A stretch of DNA of 64,000 nucleotides from JBFWUM01 sp050247255 (lineage in GTDB: Bacteria > Acidobacteriota > Vicinamibacteria > Vicinamibacterales > UBA2999). Positions 1 to 9,734 of this stretch are shown here, one piece after another. The notes under the pieces are model-generated. The model saw nothing but the letters and a program-made list of their open reading frames with translations, ran no database searches and had not been told where the DNA came from. The stretch covers positions 1 through 64,000 of the forward strand of contig JBFWUM010000009.1 in assembly GCA_050247255.1 (NCBI GenBank), given 5' to 3'. The position numbers and the translations under genes are program-made. Position 1 is the stretch's first letter; every line of letters starts with the position of its first letter.

Positions 1-18
1 CGATAATCCCTGGTACCC

Positions 19-1803
19 ATGCTGAGGGCGCTTCCCCTCCGGCGTCAGCTGTTCGTCGCGATCACGCTGCTTCTGGTGCCGATCCTCGTGGCCGCGGTGT
101 GGTCCGGCTATACCACGCTGCGTGAGCGCGAGCAGGACCTGGGGAGGCAGGCGCAGCTGGTGGCGACGGCGACCGTCGCCTACGTCGAGGGGGACCTGGC
201 GCAGCTCGATCGCCTGGGGCGCGGCCTCGCCCGCGACCCGGCGCTCGCGCGGTTCGATGCTTCGGCCTCGCGGCAGCTCCTGACCAACATTGCGCTGACG
301 CGGCCGACGCTGCTCGACCTCCAGTTCTGGGATGGCGACGGCACGCTCATCACCCGGGCTCGTATCTCCGGCGTCGTCGACGCGCCGCCTGCCCCGGCCA
401 CGGACGCGGGCCGCATCGTCACGCCAATGCAGACGCTTGCCGACGGCACGCACTACATCGCCGTCGGCTACCCCGTCACGCCAAACGACGGAGCGCGGCG
501 AGGCAGGCTGTGGCTGCTGGTCAACCTCGAGCCGACCCAGCGCGCGTTCGAGGCGCTGCCGCTGCCGGCGGGCTCGGTCGTCACGATCACCGATGCCTCG
601 CACATCGTGCTGGTGCGCAGCCTCGACCCGGCGGCTCATGTCGGCCGGCCGCTGCACGCGGACGGCAGCTTCGACGAGAACGCCGACCTGTCCGATCACC
701 TCGGCTCCGACGGCGTGCGCCGGGTGTATGCCCGACGCGACATCCCGACCGGCCCCTGGGTGCTGTCGGTCGGCATTCCGCGCCGCCTGGCGCTGATCAA
801 CGCCAGCGCCGTCTGGACGCGCAGCCTGGCCATCCTCGGCTTCGGCCTCGTCGGCTGGCTGGTCGTCGCGGTGGCGATGTCCCGCCGGCTGTCGACGTCG
901 GTCCAGCATCTCGACGATGCGGCGCAGCGGATTGCGGCGGGGGACTTCCGGCCGATCGACGAACGCGAGATGCCGAGCCGCGAGCTGAAGGATCTCCAGG
1001 ACGCCTTCGCGCTCATGCTCACGCGGTTCAACGAGACGCGCGGCGAGCTCGATCGCCACCTGGCCGAAGAACGGCGCATTCGTGAAGAGCTGCAGTCGCT
1101 GCAGCGGCAGGTCATCCGCCAGGAGCGCCTCGCCGCCGTGGGCCAGCTGGTATCCGGCGTCGCCCACGAGATCAACAACCCGCTGCAGTCGATTCTCGGC
1201 TTCGCCGAGCTGCTGCAGATGCAGGGTGACGTGCCGGAGTCGGTGAAGTCGGACCTGCGGCTGATCCAGAAGGAGGGCGCGCGCGCCTGCGGCATCATCC
1301 GCAACCTCGCGATGTTCGCGCGGCAGCAGACCGGCGAGGCCGCGCCCGTGCGTCTCAGCGACATCGTCACCGCGGTCGTGGAGCTGCGCCAGCGCCAGCT
1401 GCAGGCGGAGAACATCGACCTGGCTGTCGAGGACCTGGCGACGCAGCCGGTGATGGCCGTCAGCGCCGAGTTGCAGCAGGTGGCGCTCAACTTCCTGGTC
1501 AACGCCGAGCAGGCGATCGTGACGTCGGGCCGGCTGCCTGGCCGCATCGTCATCCGGACCTATGACCGGGAAGAGATGGTCGGCTTCGAGGTCGAGGATA
1601 CCGGGCCGGGCGTCCTGCCGGAGAACGAGCCGAAGCTGTTCCAGCCGTTCTTCACGACCAAGCCGGTGGGCACCGGCACCGGCCTCGGCTTGTCGGTGAG
1701 CTACGGCATTATCGATTCGATGGGCGGCCGTATCGGCCACCGTCGCGCCGCGGCGGGCGGCGCGGTGTTCTATTTCGAGCTCCAGGCGGACGCACGGCAG
1801 TGA
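19..1803 (+). CDS. Membrane sensor histidine kinase
   Basis: A 594-aa membrane kinase that would autophosphorylate on His and pass the phosphate to an unseen response regulator. A membrane segment lies at about residues 10-30, a periplasmic sensor region of roughly 240 residues follows (resembling a dCache fold), and a second membrane segment at about 270-290 leads into a HAMP-like linker and coiled coil. The H box VAHEINNP places the phospho-acceptor at His383. N box NFLVNAEQAI, G1 box EDTGPG and G2 box GTGTGLGLS are all present, so the ATPase domain looks active. No receiver domain is attached and no regulator gene is adjacent. Its stop overlaps the next start by 4 nt (GTGA), implying translational coupling. 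The signal it senses cannot be read from sequence. Confidence 0.93.
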   Translation: MLRALPLRRQLFVAITLLLVPILVAAVWSGYTTLREREQDLGRQAQLVATATVAYVEGDLAQLDRLGRGLARDPALARFDASASRQLLTNIALTRPTLLDLQFWDGDGTLITRARISGVVDAPPAPATDAGRIVTPMQTLADGTHYIAVGYPVTPNDGARRGRLWLLVNLEPTQRAFEALPLPAGSVVTITDASHIVLVRSLDPAAHVGRPLHADGSFDENADLSDHLGSDGVRRVYARRDIPTGPWVLSVGIPRRLALINASAVWTRSLAILGFGLVGWLVVAVAMSRRLSTSVQHLDDAAQRIAAGDFRPIDEREMPSRELKDLQDAFALMLTRFNETRGELDRHLAEERRIREELQSLQRQVIRQERLAAVGQLVSGVAHEINNPLQSILGFAELLQMQGDVPESVKSDLRLIQKEGARACGIIRNLAMFARQQTGEAAPVRLSDIVTAVVELRQRQLQAENIDLAVEDLATQPVMAVSAELQQVALNFLVNAEQAIVTSGRLPGRIVIRTYDREEMVGFEVEDTGPGVLPENEPKLFQPFFTTKPVGTGTGLGLSVSYGIIDSMGGRIGHRRAAAGGAVFYFELQADARQ

Positions 1804-2990
1804 CCGAACGGCTCTACTACACGGATGCGGAAGCGCGGGCGTTCGACGCCAGGGTTGTCCGCGCCCTCGAGTCCCAGGGTCGTCCGGCTGTGGTCCTGGA
1901 TCGCACCGCCTTCTATCCAACGTCCGGCGGCCAGCCGTTCGACACGGGCACGCTTGCGGGCGTGGACGTCGTGGATACGATCGATGCGGGTGAGGACATC
2001 GTCCATGTCCTGGCGCGCCCCATCCCGGAGGGCTCGGCCGTCGAAGGGCGGATCAACTGGCACCGCCGGTTCGATCACATGCAGCAGCACACCGGGCAGC
2101 ACGTCCTGTCGGCCGCGTTCGAGCGGACGGCAGGAAACCCCACGGTGAGCTTCCACATGGGCGGCGAGACCGCCACCATCGACCTGGCGCGTGAGGCGAC
2201 CGCCGAGGAGGTGGCCCGCGCTGAGGACGAGGCGAATCGCGTGGTCTGGGAGGACCGCGCGGTGCGGGTGCGCTTCGCCTCGCCAGCCGACGCGGCGGCG
2301 CTGCCGCTCCGCAAGGAGCCGGTTCGTGAGGGGACGCTGCGGCTCGTCGAGGTCGACGGGTTCGATCTCTCGGCGTGCGGCGGGACGCACGTCACCCGGA
2401 CGGGCGCCATCGGGCTCATCGGCGTCCTCGCGACCGAGCGGTTCAAGGGGGCGACACGGGTCACCTTCGTCTGCGGCGGCCGCGCGCTCCGTTCGCTGCG
2501 GGCCTTGCGCTACGCGGTTGGGGGCAGCATCAGGCTGCTGTCGGTGCTGCCGGCGGAACTCCCCGATGCCATCGAACGGCTCCAGGCGGAAGCGCGCGAG
2601 CAGCGCAAAGCGCTGAAGGCAGCCCAGGAGCAGCTGGCCGTCCACGAGGCGCGCGGCCTGCTTGAGGATGCGCCGATGATTGCCGGTGTCCGAATCGTCG
2701 TGCGGGTTGCCGAAGGGTGGGACGCCGCAGGCCTGAAGGCCATGGCGAGCGCCGCCGTGGCTGGCGGCCAGGCGGTCGTCGCGCTGTTCACCGCGGCGAG
2801 CCCGGCACAACTCGTCGTCGCCCGATCGGGGGACGTCACGCTCGACGCCGGAGCCCTGCTGCGCCAGCTGACGACGGAGTTCGGCGGCAAGGGCGGTGGC
2901 ACGCCTGCGCTTGCCCAGGGCGGCGGACTTACGGGTGACGTGCGCCGGATTGCCTGGCGGCTCTCCGGCCTGATCGAAGAATCTCTCTAA
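1800..2990 (+). CDS. AlaX-type alanyl-tRNA editing protein with DHHA1 domain
   Basis: This 396-aa protein resembles the editing half of alanyl-tRNA synthetase without the catalytic aminoacylation domain. Such proteins hydrolyse Ser or Gly mischarged on tRNA-Ala. The zinc-binding HxxxH motif is His97-His101 (HTGQH) and the second half-site is Cys193/His197 in CGGTH. A helical linker at about 255-290 precedes a C-terminal DHHA1 region ending in a glycine-rich GGKGGG motif, so it is the long AlaX form. The GTG start overlaps the kinase stop by 4 nt. The 3' end overlaps the convergent dacB-like gene by 4 nt. Pairing with a sensor kinase is unusual and gives no clear functional clue. Confidence 0.9.
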   Translation: MTERLYYTDAEARAFDARVVRALESQGRPAVVLDRTAFYPTSGGQPFDTGTLAGVDVVDTIDAGEDIVHVLARPIPEGSAVEGRINWHRRFDHMQQHTGQHVLSAAFERTAGNPTVSFHMGGETATIDLAREATAEEVARAEDEANRVVWEDRAVRVRFASPADAAALPLRKEPVREGTLRLVEVDGFDLSACGGTHVTRTGAIGLIGVLATERFKGATRVTFVCGGRALRSLRALRYAVGGSIRLLSVLPAELPDAIERLQAEAREQRKALKAAQEQLAVHEARGLLEDAPMIAGVRIVVRVAEGWDAAGLKAMASAAVAGGQAVVALFTAASPAQLVVARSGDVTLDAGALLRQLTTEFGGKGGGTPALAQGGGLTGDVRRIAWRLSGLIEESL

Positions 2991-4486
2991 TCGCGCCGCC
3001 GCGAAAACTCGGCGATGCTGACGGCAATCGCATCGATCGCCGCCGTCGCCTGCGCACCGTTTCCCTCGAAGTTATTCACCATGATCGCGAAGGCGAATGG
3101 CTCGCCATCGGCGGAGCGCGCGTAGCCGGCGAGCGAGCGGATGTTCGACATGGTGCCGGTCTTCGCCAGCAGCGTCCCCTCGGCGGCGCTGCCCCGGAAA
3201 CGGTTCTCGAGCGTGCCGTCGCGCCCGGCGATCGGCAGCGACGCCATCCATGGCGACATGCCGGACGAATCGAACATTTCTTCGAGCACACCGATCAGCG
3301 CGTCGGCGCTGATCGCATCGCGGCGCGACAGCCCCGAGCCGTCGACGATTTGGAGCGCGTCGCCAGGGACCCCCCAGGCCGCCACCTGTCTTCCGGTCGC
3401 GGCGATCGCGTCGTCATTCGTGCGCTCGCCCGATGCCCCGGCCGCCAGGCGGAACACGGCCTCGCCGTAGAGGTTCACGCTTTCCTTCATCAGCCGAAGC
3501 GCCAGGTACGACAGCGGCTTCGACCGGTAGGTGTAGATGACGGTCGTGGCGCTGCGATCCGCTGGTGGCGTCACGTCGTCGATGTCGACGGCTTCCCCGG
3601 TGACCTCGATGCCGTCGCGCTGGAGCCGGTCGCGCAGGACGCTGGCAAACCACTGCGTGGGGTTGCCGGCCGAGATGATGAGCTGTGCCGGCGGGGCGCC
3701 GGCAGGAATCGATCCGGCGATGGTCAGGAACGGCTCGCCTGGCCGCTGCTCGGGCCACAGCAGCGGCGTCGAGTCTGCAGGGCCGGTCACGGTGCGATTG
3801 CCCAGCGGGCGCGCCGCGGCGTGCGGCTCGACGCCGAGCGTCGTTGGCAGGGCGGGAGCGCTGCCGGGCGAGACGGTCACCCGCATGACATTCTCGGCGA
3901 AGTTGAGGGCGCCAAAGAGGGCCCCGGTGCGATAGCCGAGGTCGTCCCACGCCCACATCGCGCCCGGCCGCGGGTCCTCGAACGCATTGTCGTCGCCGAT
4001 GATCCGCCCGTCGATCTTGCGAATGCCTGCCGCGCGGAACGCGGCGATCCAGGCCTCGAAGCCCGGCTCGCCTGGACTGCCCAGCGACGGGTCGCCAGAG
4101 CCGACGATGATCAGGTCGCCGCGAACCACGCCGTCAATCGTCGGCCCGGTTGCAAGGACCGTGGTTTCGTAGACGTGGTCCCAGCCGACCGCTTCGGCAG
4201 CGGCCGCGAGCGCGATGACCTTGGCGGTGGAGGCGGGAACGAGGAGGGCGCGGGCGTTGTGCTCGAAGGTTCGCTCATCCCTCGCGAGCGAGTGGATGGC
4301 GATGCCCCAGGTGGCGCGGGTCACTCCGGGGCCGCTCATCGCGGCCTGGATGCGCGCAGCGAGCGAGGGGCGGGTGCTCGCTGCGATGTCTGCCCGGGCC
4401 GCGCAGCCGGCCAACCCAATGCAAAATGCAAAATTCAAAATGCAGAATGCCAGAAGCTGGCGGCTGCCCCATCTTGAATTTTGCAT
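2987..4486 (-). CDS. dacB: D-alanyl-D-alanine carboxypeptidase/endopeptidase (PBP4 family)
   Basis: A 499-aa penicillin-binding protein of the S13/PBP4 type, which trims or cleaves peptidoglycan cross-links in the periplasm. The SxxK motif is S86-TA-K89, SxN appears as SVN in a KESVNLYGE context, and KTG occurs in LLAKTGTMSN. The N-terminus looks like a lipoprotein signal, with LAGC placing the lipidated Cys at residue 28. The first 26 codons are read from one arm of an AT-rich inverted repeat (4422-4490), so this signal peptide is repeat-derived. A start further inside the gene would lose the signal. The DUF4340 gene upstream ends 17 nt before this start. Confidence 0.92.
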   Translation of the reverse strand: MQNSRWGSRQLLAFCILNFAFCIGLAGCAARADIAASTRPSLAARIQAAMSGPGVTRATWGIAIHSLARDERTFEHNARALLVPASTAKVIALAAAAEAVGWDHVYETTVLATGPTIDGVVRGDLIIVGSGDPSLGSPGEPGFEAWIAAFRAAGIRKIDGRIIGDDNAFEDPRPGAMWAWDDLGYRTGALFGALNFAENVMRVTVSPGSAPALPTTLGVEPHAAARPLGNRTVTGPADSTPLLWPEQRPGEPFLTIAGSIPAGAPPAQLIISAGNPTQWFASVLRDRLQRDGIEVTGEAVDIDDVTPPADRSATTVIYTYRSKPLSYLALRLMKESVNLYGEAVFRLAAGASGERTNDDAIAATGRQVAAWGVPGDALQIVDGSGLSRRDAISADALIGVLEEMFDSSGMSPWMASLPIAGRDGTLENRFRGSAAEGTLLAKTGTMSNIRSLAGYARSADGEPFAFAIMVNNFEGNGAQATAAIDAIAVSIAEFSRRRD

Positions 4487-4490
4487 TTTG
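4422..4490. repeat. AT-rich inverted repeat, 17-nt perfect arms
   Basis: The left arm CAAAATGCAAAATTCAA (4422-4438) is the exact reverse complement of 4474-4490, with a 35-nt spacer. Both arms continue as imperfect near-repeats of the word AAAATGC/AAATTC. The low GC contrasts sharply with the surrounding DNA. It sits across the start of the PBP4 gene and encodes its signal peptide. It contains no gene of its own. Confidence 0.9.
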
Positions 4491-4503
4491 AATTGTGAAT
4501 TCC

Positions 4504-5838
4504 CTACTTCAGCGCGTCGAGGGCCTTCATAATCTCGTCGAGGCCCGAGCCTCCCTCGACCCTCAGCGTCCCCGGTTCATCCGGCCTGCTGGCGACGATC
4601 GATTCGCCCGAGCGGGTAACCGTGACCGTTTCCATCCGGTTCTCGTCCTTGTTCTGCCCGAACGTCGCCGAGACGGAGAGCGTGGGCGAGCGGAGCGCGG
4701 CGTCCTGTCCCGTAGTGAACGACCCGATGCGCAGGTTCGACAGTTTGGTCAGCAGGTCCTCGACCGTGACGGTGTCGACCGTCGCGCCAGAGGCGTTCTT
4801 CCAGCTTTCCGTCCCGTCGTCCGCGGTGACCTTCTCGAAGGCGAAGGCATTGCTGCCGCGCGTGATCTGCACGCGCTTCGTGCTGAACGAGCGCAGGTCG
4901 AACAGGTCGCGGCGGCGGAAGTCGTCGAGCGGCTTGGCCAGGTCCGAGACCACCGTCGGCGCCACCATCACGACGCCCGGACGGGCGGCGTTGCGCGCGT
5001 AGGTCTCGGCGTTCACCGTGGTCCCGAGCTGCAGCGTGACGCGGTCGCCGCCCATGAGGATCGAGGCCGATGTCCGCGGTTGCGTCAGGCCGTACTCGCG
5101 CAGTTCCTGCGGCGTCGGCTCCTGCGTCACGAACTTCGTGGCCTGGGTGGCCTGCAGGCTGGTGATCAGCCCCTCGATGGCCGCATAGTCGGCGCGCATC
5201 GTTGCCGGCTGGACCACCGTCCAGTCGGCGCCCTTGCGGCTGAACTGGAGCGTCTCCCGGCCGCGGACGATCTCAAGGCCGTCGACCTTGTCGCGATCGA
5301 AGGCGAGCACCGTCTTGTTGCGCAGGTCAAAGGCGGTCCGCCTGAACGTGTCCTCGACAATGCCGGACACGAGGAAGACGCGGTTCTCGCCCGCCTTCTT
5401 CGCGTAGACGTCGCCGCCAGTGGGGGTGCGATCGCCGACCTGCAGCCGCTGCGGCTCGCCCTCTGCGCTCGTCCGGAACGCGACCTCGATCTTCGGCTGC
5501 GCCAGCCCGAACTGCGCCAGGTCGCCGGGGTTCTCGTCGACGACGCGCTGCACGCCGAGCGAGGCGAGCGTCGTGGCCATGTTGTTGAGCTCTGACGTGT
5601 CGGCGTCGGCCTCGACTGGCTCAACCAGCTGCCACTGGGTATCGGTGCGGCGGGCGACCGTGGTGTCGCCGTCGGCGACGGCGATGCGCAGTTCCTGGAT
5701 CTGATCGCTCTCGACATCGAATGCGTTCTCGTTCGAGTCCGCTTCGGCCGCCGGATCACGCTGCTCGAGGTAGTAGATGTAGCCGCCGAGCCCGGCCAGC
5801 ACGACGACGAGCAGGAGTGTTGTCGTCAGGCGCCGCAT
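4504..5838 (-). CDS. DUF4340 domain protein of a gliding-type ABC cluster
   Basis: A 444-aa protein with one N-terminal membrane anchor (about residues 5-24) and a long extracytoplasmic region of beta-rich repeats, matching DUF4340 proteins that follow GldG-like genes in many bacteria. Two or three internal repeats share the pattern of a variable segment followed by an LxxFGL-like turn (for example AQFGLAQP and REYGLTQP). It starts 1-2 nt after the GldG-like stop, so it is the last gene of a four-gene minus-strand operon. No catalytic motif is visible. The role is presumably as an accessory of the ABC complex; the substrate is unknown. Confidence 0.85.
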   Translation of the reverse strand: MRRLTTTLLLVVVLAGLGGYIYYLEQRDPAAEADSNENAFDVESDQIQELRIAVADGDTTVARRTDTQWQLVEPVEADADTSELNNMATTLASLGVQRVVDENPGDLAQFGLAQPKIEVAFRTSAEGEPQRLQVGDRTPTGGDVYAKKAGENRVFLVSGIVEDTFRRTAFDLRNKTVLAFDRDKVDGLEIVRGRETLQFSRKGADWTVVQPATMRADYAAIEGLITSLQATQATKFVTQEPTPQELREYGLTQPRTSASILMGGDRVTLQLGTTVNAETYARNAARPGVVMVAPTVVSDLAKPLDDFRRRDLFDLRSFSTKRVQITRGSNAFAFEKVTADDGTESWKNASGATVDTVTVEDLLTKLSNLRIGSFTTGQDAALRSPTLSVSATFGQNKDENRMETVTVTRSGESIVASRPDEPGTLRVEGGSGLDEIMKALDALK

Positions 5839-5839
5839 G

Positions 5840-7417
5840 TCAGCGCCTCCGCCACCAGGTGTAGACGCCCGCGCCGAAAACCAGCGCCGGCACGACGAGG
5901 ATCGAGACCAGGAAGACCCCCTGCTGCTGGCGCGCCGTCATCGTCACGCGCCGGTCGCCGGCTTCCCTCGGCCGGATGGCAATCAGGTTCTCCTGTTGCG
6001 CGAGCCAGTTCACGGCGTTGGCGAACAGGTTGGGATTGCCGGCGACGCCGCCGTAGGCGTTGGCGGCGAAATCGGAATCGCCGAACACGACCACGCGCGA
6101 CTCGGGCCGCGGCGCATCGTCAGCGGGCGCATCACCCCCCGCCGGCGGATCCTGCGCGACCGGTGCACTCACGGCGGCCGCCAGCGTCACCGGCCCGGCG
6201 ATGTCGCCGCTGTCGGGATCCATCGAGACGCCCTGCCCGGTGGAGAGCGACGACAGGTTTGACTCGGCCCAACTGCGCGGGCTCGTCTCCACCAGCGGCT
6301 GCGCCACGTGGCCGCCGGTGCCCCCCTGCACGAGCTGGATGGCGCGCGAGACGGGGTAGAGCGTCAGCGTCTCGAAACGGTCGGTGATGGCGTGCGCCGG
6401 GTAGTTCGCAGCCACTGCCAGGCTCGGCTCGTTGGTTGCGCCGCTGACGTCGACTACGATGTTGTTGGCCAGCTCGACGCCCCACTCGCGCACCAGCGCT
6501 TCAATGTTGGGCATCGGCGTGCCTCCCTCGAGCGCGGGGTCGACCATCACCATCAGCGTGCCGGCGTTGGCCAGGTAGCGGCGCAGCGCCTCGGCCTCTT
6601 CGCTCAGCAGGTCGCTCGTCGGCCCGGCAATGACGACCGCCGTGGCCTCGGCCGGGACTTCCTTCTGCTGCGCCAGCACCAGCCGATCGACCTTGTAGTT
6701 GTCGCGCTGCAGCGTCGCGGCCACGGCGCTGTAGCCGTTCCGCTCGGTGCTCGTCGGGTCCTTCTCCCCGTGTCCCTGCAGGAAGTAGACGTTACGCTCG
6801 GTCCCGGACACGACCTTGATCAGCGCGTTGGTGATGTCCTGCTCGGCGTCCGACGTCGCGCGCTCGCGGCGGCCCATGTACTCGACCACCACGGTGCCGT
6901 ACTGATCGATCTGGTACTCGCGAGCCACCACCGGCCGCGTGTCGGGGTCGACGTATTCGGCTGTCACCTGGCTCGACTGGTACACGTACTCGTCGATCCG
7001 GGGCCGGAAGCGATCGAGGTCGGTCTGCCGATCGAAGACGGTGATCTTCACCGGTCCGTCCAGCCCCTGCAGCACCTTGATCGACTGCTCCGACAGGCTG
7101 TTGACCTGGTTCTCCGTGAAGTCCCAGCGCCAGTTCTGGCGCGTGGAAAGGTAGTTCACGGCGACGACGATGCCGAGCGCGACGAGGACGCTGATCGTCG
7201 CCAGCGCGCCGTAGCGCGCCTGCCGCCGCTTGAAGTAGTCGACGATCTCCCGCCACTGGCCGAGCGTGTAGAGCACCACGCACGCCAGCCCCGCCCACGC
7301 GGCGTAGACCGCGTACTGGTCCCATTCGGGACGGACGAAGCGGATGGCGACGGCGCCGAACACCAGCGCCGTGCCGATCCAGCCGACGATGCCAAGAACC
7401 TGCTGCACCATGGTCAT
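5840..7417 (-). CDS. GldG-like ABC-type auxiliary protein
   Basis: A 525-aa protein with three predicted N-terminal membrane segments (about residues 5-25, 32-50, 70-92), a large extracytoplasmic domain beginning near RQNWRWDFTENQ, and a C-terminal membrane segment ending in a WWRRR anchor. The FTEN(Q)xNSLSEQ stretch and a later FGDSDFAAN motif are typical of GldG/ABC-type uncharacterised auxiliary subunits. The ATG at 7417 is chosen because it starts 5 nt after the permease stop and begins directly before the first membrane helix; an upstream ATG at 7537 would lie inside the permease gene. It should work with the permease and ATPase encoded just upstream. Confidence 0.88.
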   Translation of the reverse strand: MTMVQQVLGIVGWIGTALVFGAVAIRFVRPEWDQYAVYAAWAGLACVVLYTLGQWREIVDYFKRRQARYGALATISVLVALGIVVAVNYLSTRQNWRWDFTENQVNSLSEQSIKVLQGLDGPVKITVFDRQTDLDRFRPRIDEYVYQSSQVTAEYVDPDTRPVVAREYQIDQYGTVVVEYMGRRERATSDAEQDITNALIKVVSGTERNVYFLQGHGEKDPTSTERNGYSAVAATLQRDNYKVDRLVLAQQKEVPAEATAVVIAGPTSDLLSEEAEALRRYLANAGTLMVMVDPALEGGTPMPNIEALVREWGVELANNIVVDVSGATNEPSLAVAANYPAHAITDRFETLTLYPVSRAIQLVQGGTGGHVAQPLVETSPRSWAESNLSSLSTGQGVSMDPDSGDIAGPVTLAAAVSAPVAQDPPAGGDAPADDAPRPESRVVVFGDSDFAANAYGGVAGNPNLFANAVNWLAQQENLIAIRPREAGDRRVTMTARQQQGVFLVSILVVPALVFGAGVYTWWRRR

Positions 7418-7421
7418 GCCG

Positions 7422-8184
7422 CTACCCGCGCCAGCGCTCGCTGTCCACCGACCGCACGGTGAGGAACAGGCTGAACGCGATGAAGGAGAGGTAGTACACG
7501 AGGTGCTTCGTGTCGAGCACCCCGCGGGTGAAGTCATTGAGGTGCTCGGTAATCGACACGTAGTTGAGCACGCTCTGCATGGTCGGGCCGGTGAACGACG
7601 CGATCCAGTTGATCACCCAGAACATCAGGAAGACGGCGAACGTGATCATGCCGGCGACGATCTGGTTCCGCGTCAGGCTCGACACGAACAGCCCCAGCGA
7701 GAGGAAGCAGCCGCCCATCAGCAGCAGCCCAAGGTAGCCGGTCAATACCGGGCGCCATTCCGGGTTGCCGAACGCGAACAGGAACGCGAGGTGCACCAGC
7801 GTCACTGCCAGCATGGCCGCATACAGCACGAACGCGCCCAGGAATTTCCCCATCACGATCTGGAAGTCGGTGAGCGGCGCCGTGAGCAGCAGCTCGATGG
7901 TCCCGGACCGCTTTTCCTCGGAGTAGATGCGCATGGTCACCAGCGGCAGCGTGAACAGCAGGATGACGCTGACGTTCATGAACAGCGGGCCGATCAGCAT
8001 CTCGTTGACGTTCACCGTCGGCGGCCCGCCCATGCCCATCCCCGCCTGCAGGGAGATGCGATCGAAGTAGTAGAGCAGGTTGACGAAGAACCAGCCGAAG
8101 AGAATCGCCGAGAAGCCGATGACGATGTAGGCGATCGGCGACGCGAAGTACGCCTTCAGCTCCTTGTGCGCAATGGCCAGGATG

Positions 8185-8192
<8 letters not shown>
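7422..8192 (-). CDS. ABC-2 type transporter permease (GldF-like)
   Basis: A 256-aa integral membrane protein with six predicted helices. The N-terminus MNNILAIAHKELKAYFASP is characteristic of ABC-2 permeases of the gliding/NosY type. The motif SEEKRSGTIELLLTAPL after the second helix is the hallmark EKRxGTxExLLxxP sequence of this family. It overlaps the upstream ATPase gene by 8 nt and is followed by the GldG-like subunit, giving the usual ATPase-permease-GldG order. The substrate is unknown; gliding itself cannot be concluded because no other gld or spr genes are present. Confidence 0.92.
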
Positions 8193-9153
<961 letters not shown>

Positions 9154-9184
9154 GGGGGTTGCCTCCGATGTAACTTCTTGACGG

Positions 9185-9200
9185 CACGCTTGTTAGCGTG
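9185..9200 (-). terminator. Short hairpin downstream of the GNAT gene
   Basis: CACGCT and AGCGTG pair across a TGTT loop. It lies in the only gap between the GNAT gene and the ABC operon, both on the minus strand. It lacks a U-run, so factor-independent termination is not certain. Confidence 0.4.
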
Positions 9201-9271
9201 GCCCAACCGCAAATGCTAGCCGATGGGGCCGCTGCCGGCAATTGTGACGCCGCAGCGGCGCAGACGGCCGG

Positions 9272-9733
9272 CTACAGCGGCCGCTGCATGTAGAGCGAGC
9301 CGTAGGGGTCCGGCTCGTCGTCCGGCCGCGGGGCGTCGGCGAACCCGAGCGTCCGGTAGAGCCCGATGGCGATCGCATTGGACGGATCGACGTTGAGGCT
9401 TGCCGTGCGGCGGCGGCGCCCGCGCGCCTGCTCGAGCAGCCCGTTGACGAGGGTGGTGCCGGTGCCGCGCCGCCGCCGGTCCGGGGCGACGATGATGCGC
9501 GCGAGGTGGGCGCGGCCGCCGGCCTTCTCGACGATCTGGCCGAACGCCGCCAGCTGACCGCCGTCCTCCAGCACATACCCGCCCGTGTAGGCAAACCCGA
9601 TCGCATCGACGAGTGCGTCGAGGCGGATGGGGAACTGCACCCGGCGTCCGGCCCAGAGCTCGCATTCGCGGGCGCTCGACACCCACGTGCTCACGATCTC
9701 GAGGTCCCGCCGGGCGGCGCCGCGCAGCTCCAC
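9272..9733 (-). CDS. GNAT family N-acetyltransferase
   Basis: A 153-aa single-domain acetyltransferase. The acetyl-CoA pyrophosphate loop is recognisable as DRRRRGTGTTLVN (R/QxxGxG/A pattern, about residues 84-96), preceded by the beta strand LARIIVAP and followed by NAIAIGLYRTLGF, the usual helix-4 signature. The substrate is not predictable. The REC-PilZ gene ends 1 nt before this start, so the two are probably cotranscribed, although a shared function is not obvious. Confidence 0.88.
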   Translation of the reverse strand: MELRGAARRDLEIVSTWVSSARECELWAGRRVQFPIRLDALVDAIGFAYTGGYVLEDGGQLAAFGQIVEKAGGRAHLARIIVAPDRRRRGTGTTLVNGLLEQARGRRRRTASLNVDPSNAIAIGLYRTLGFADAPRPDDEPDPYGSLYMQRPL

Positions 9734-9734
9734 G

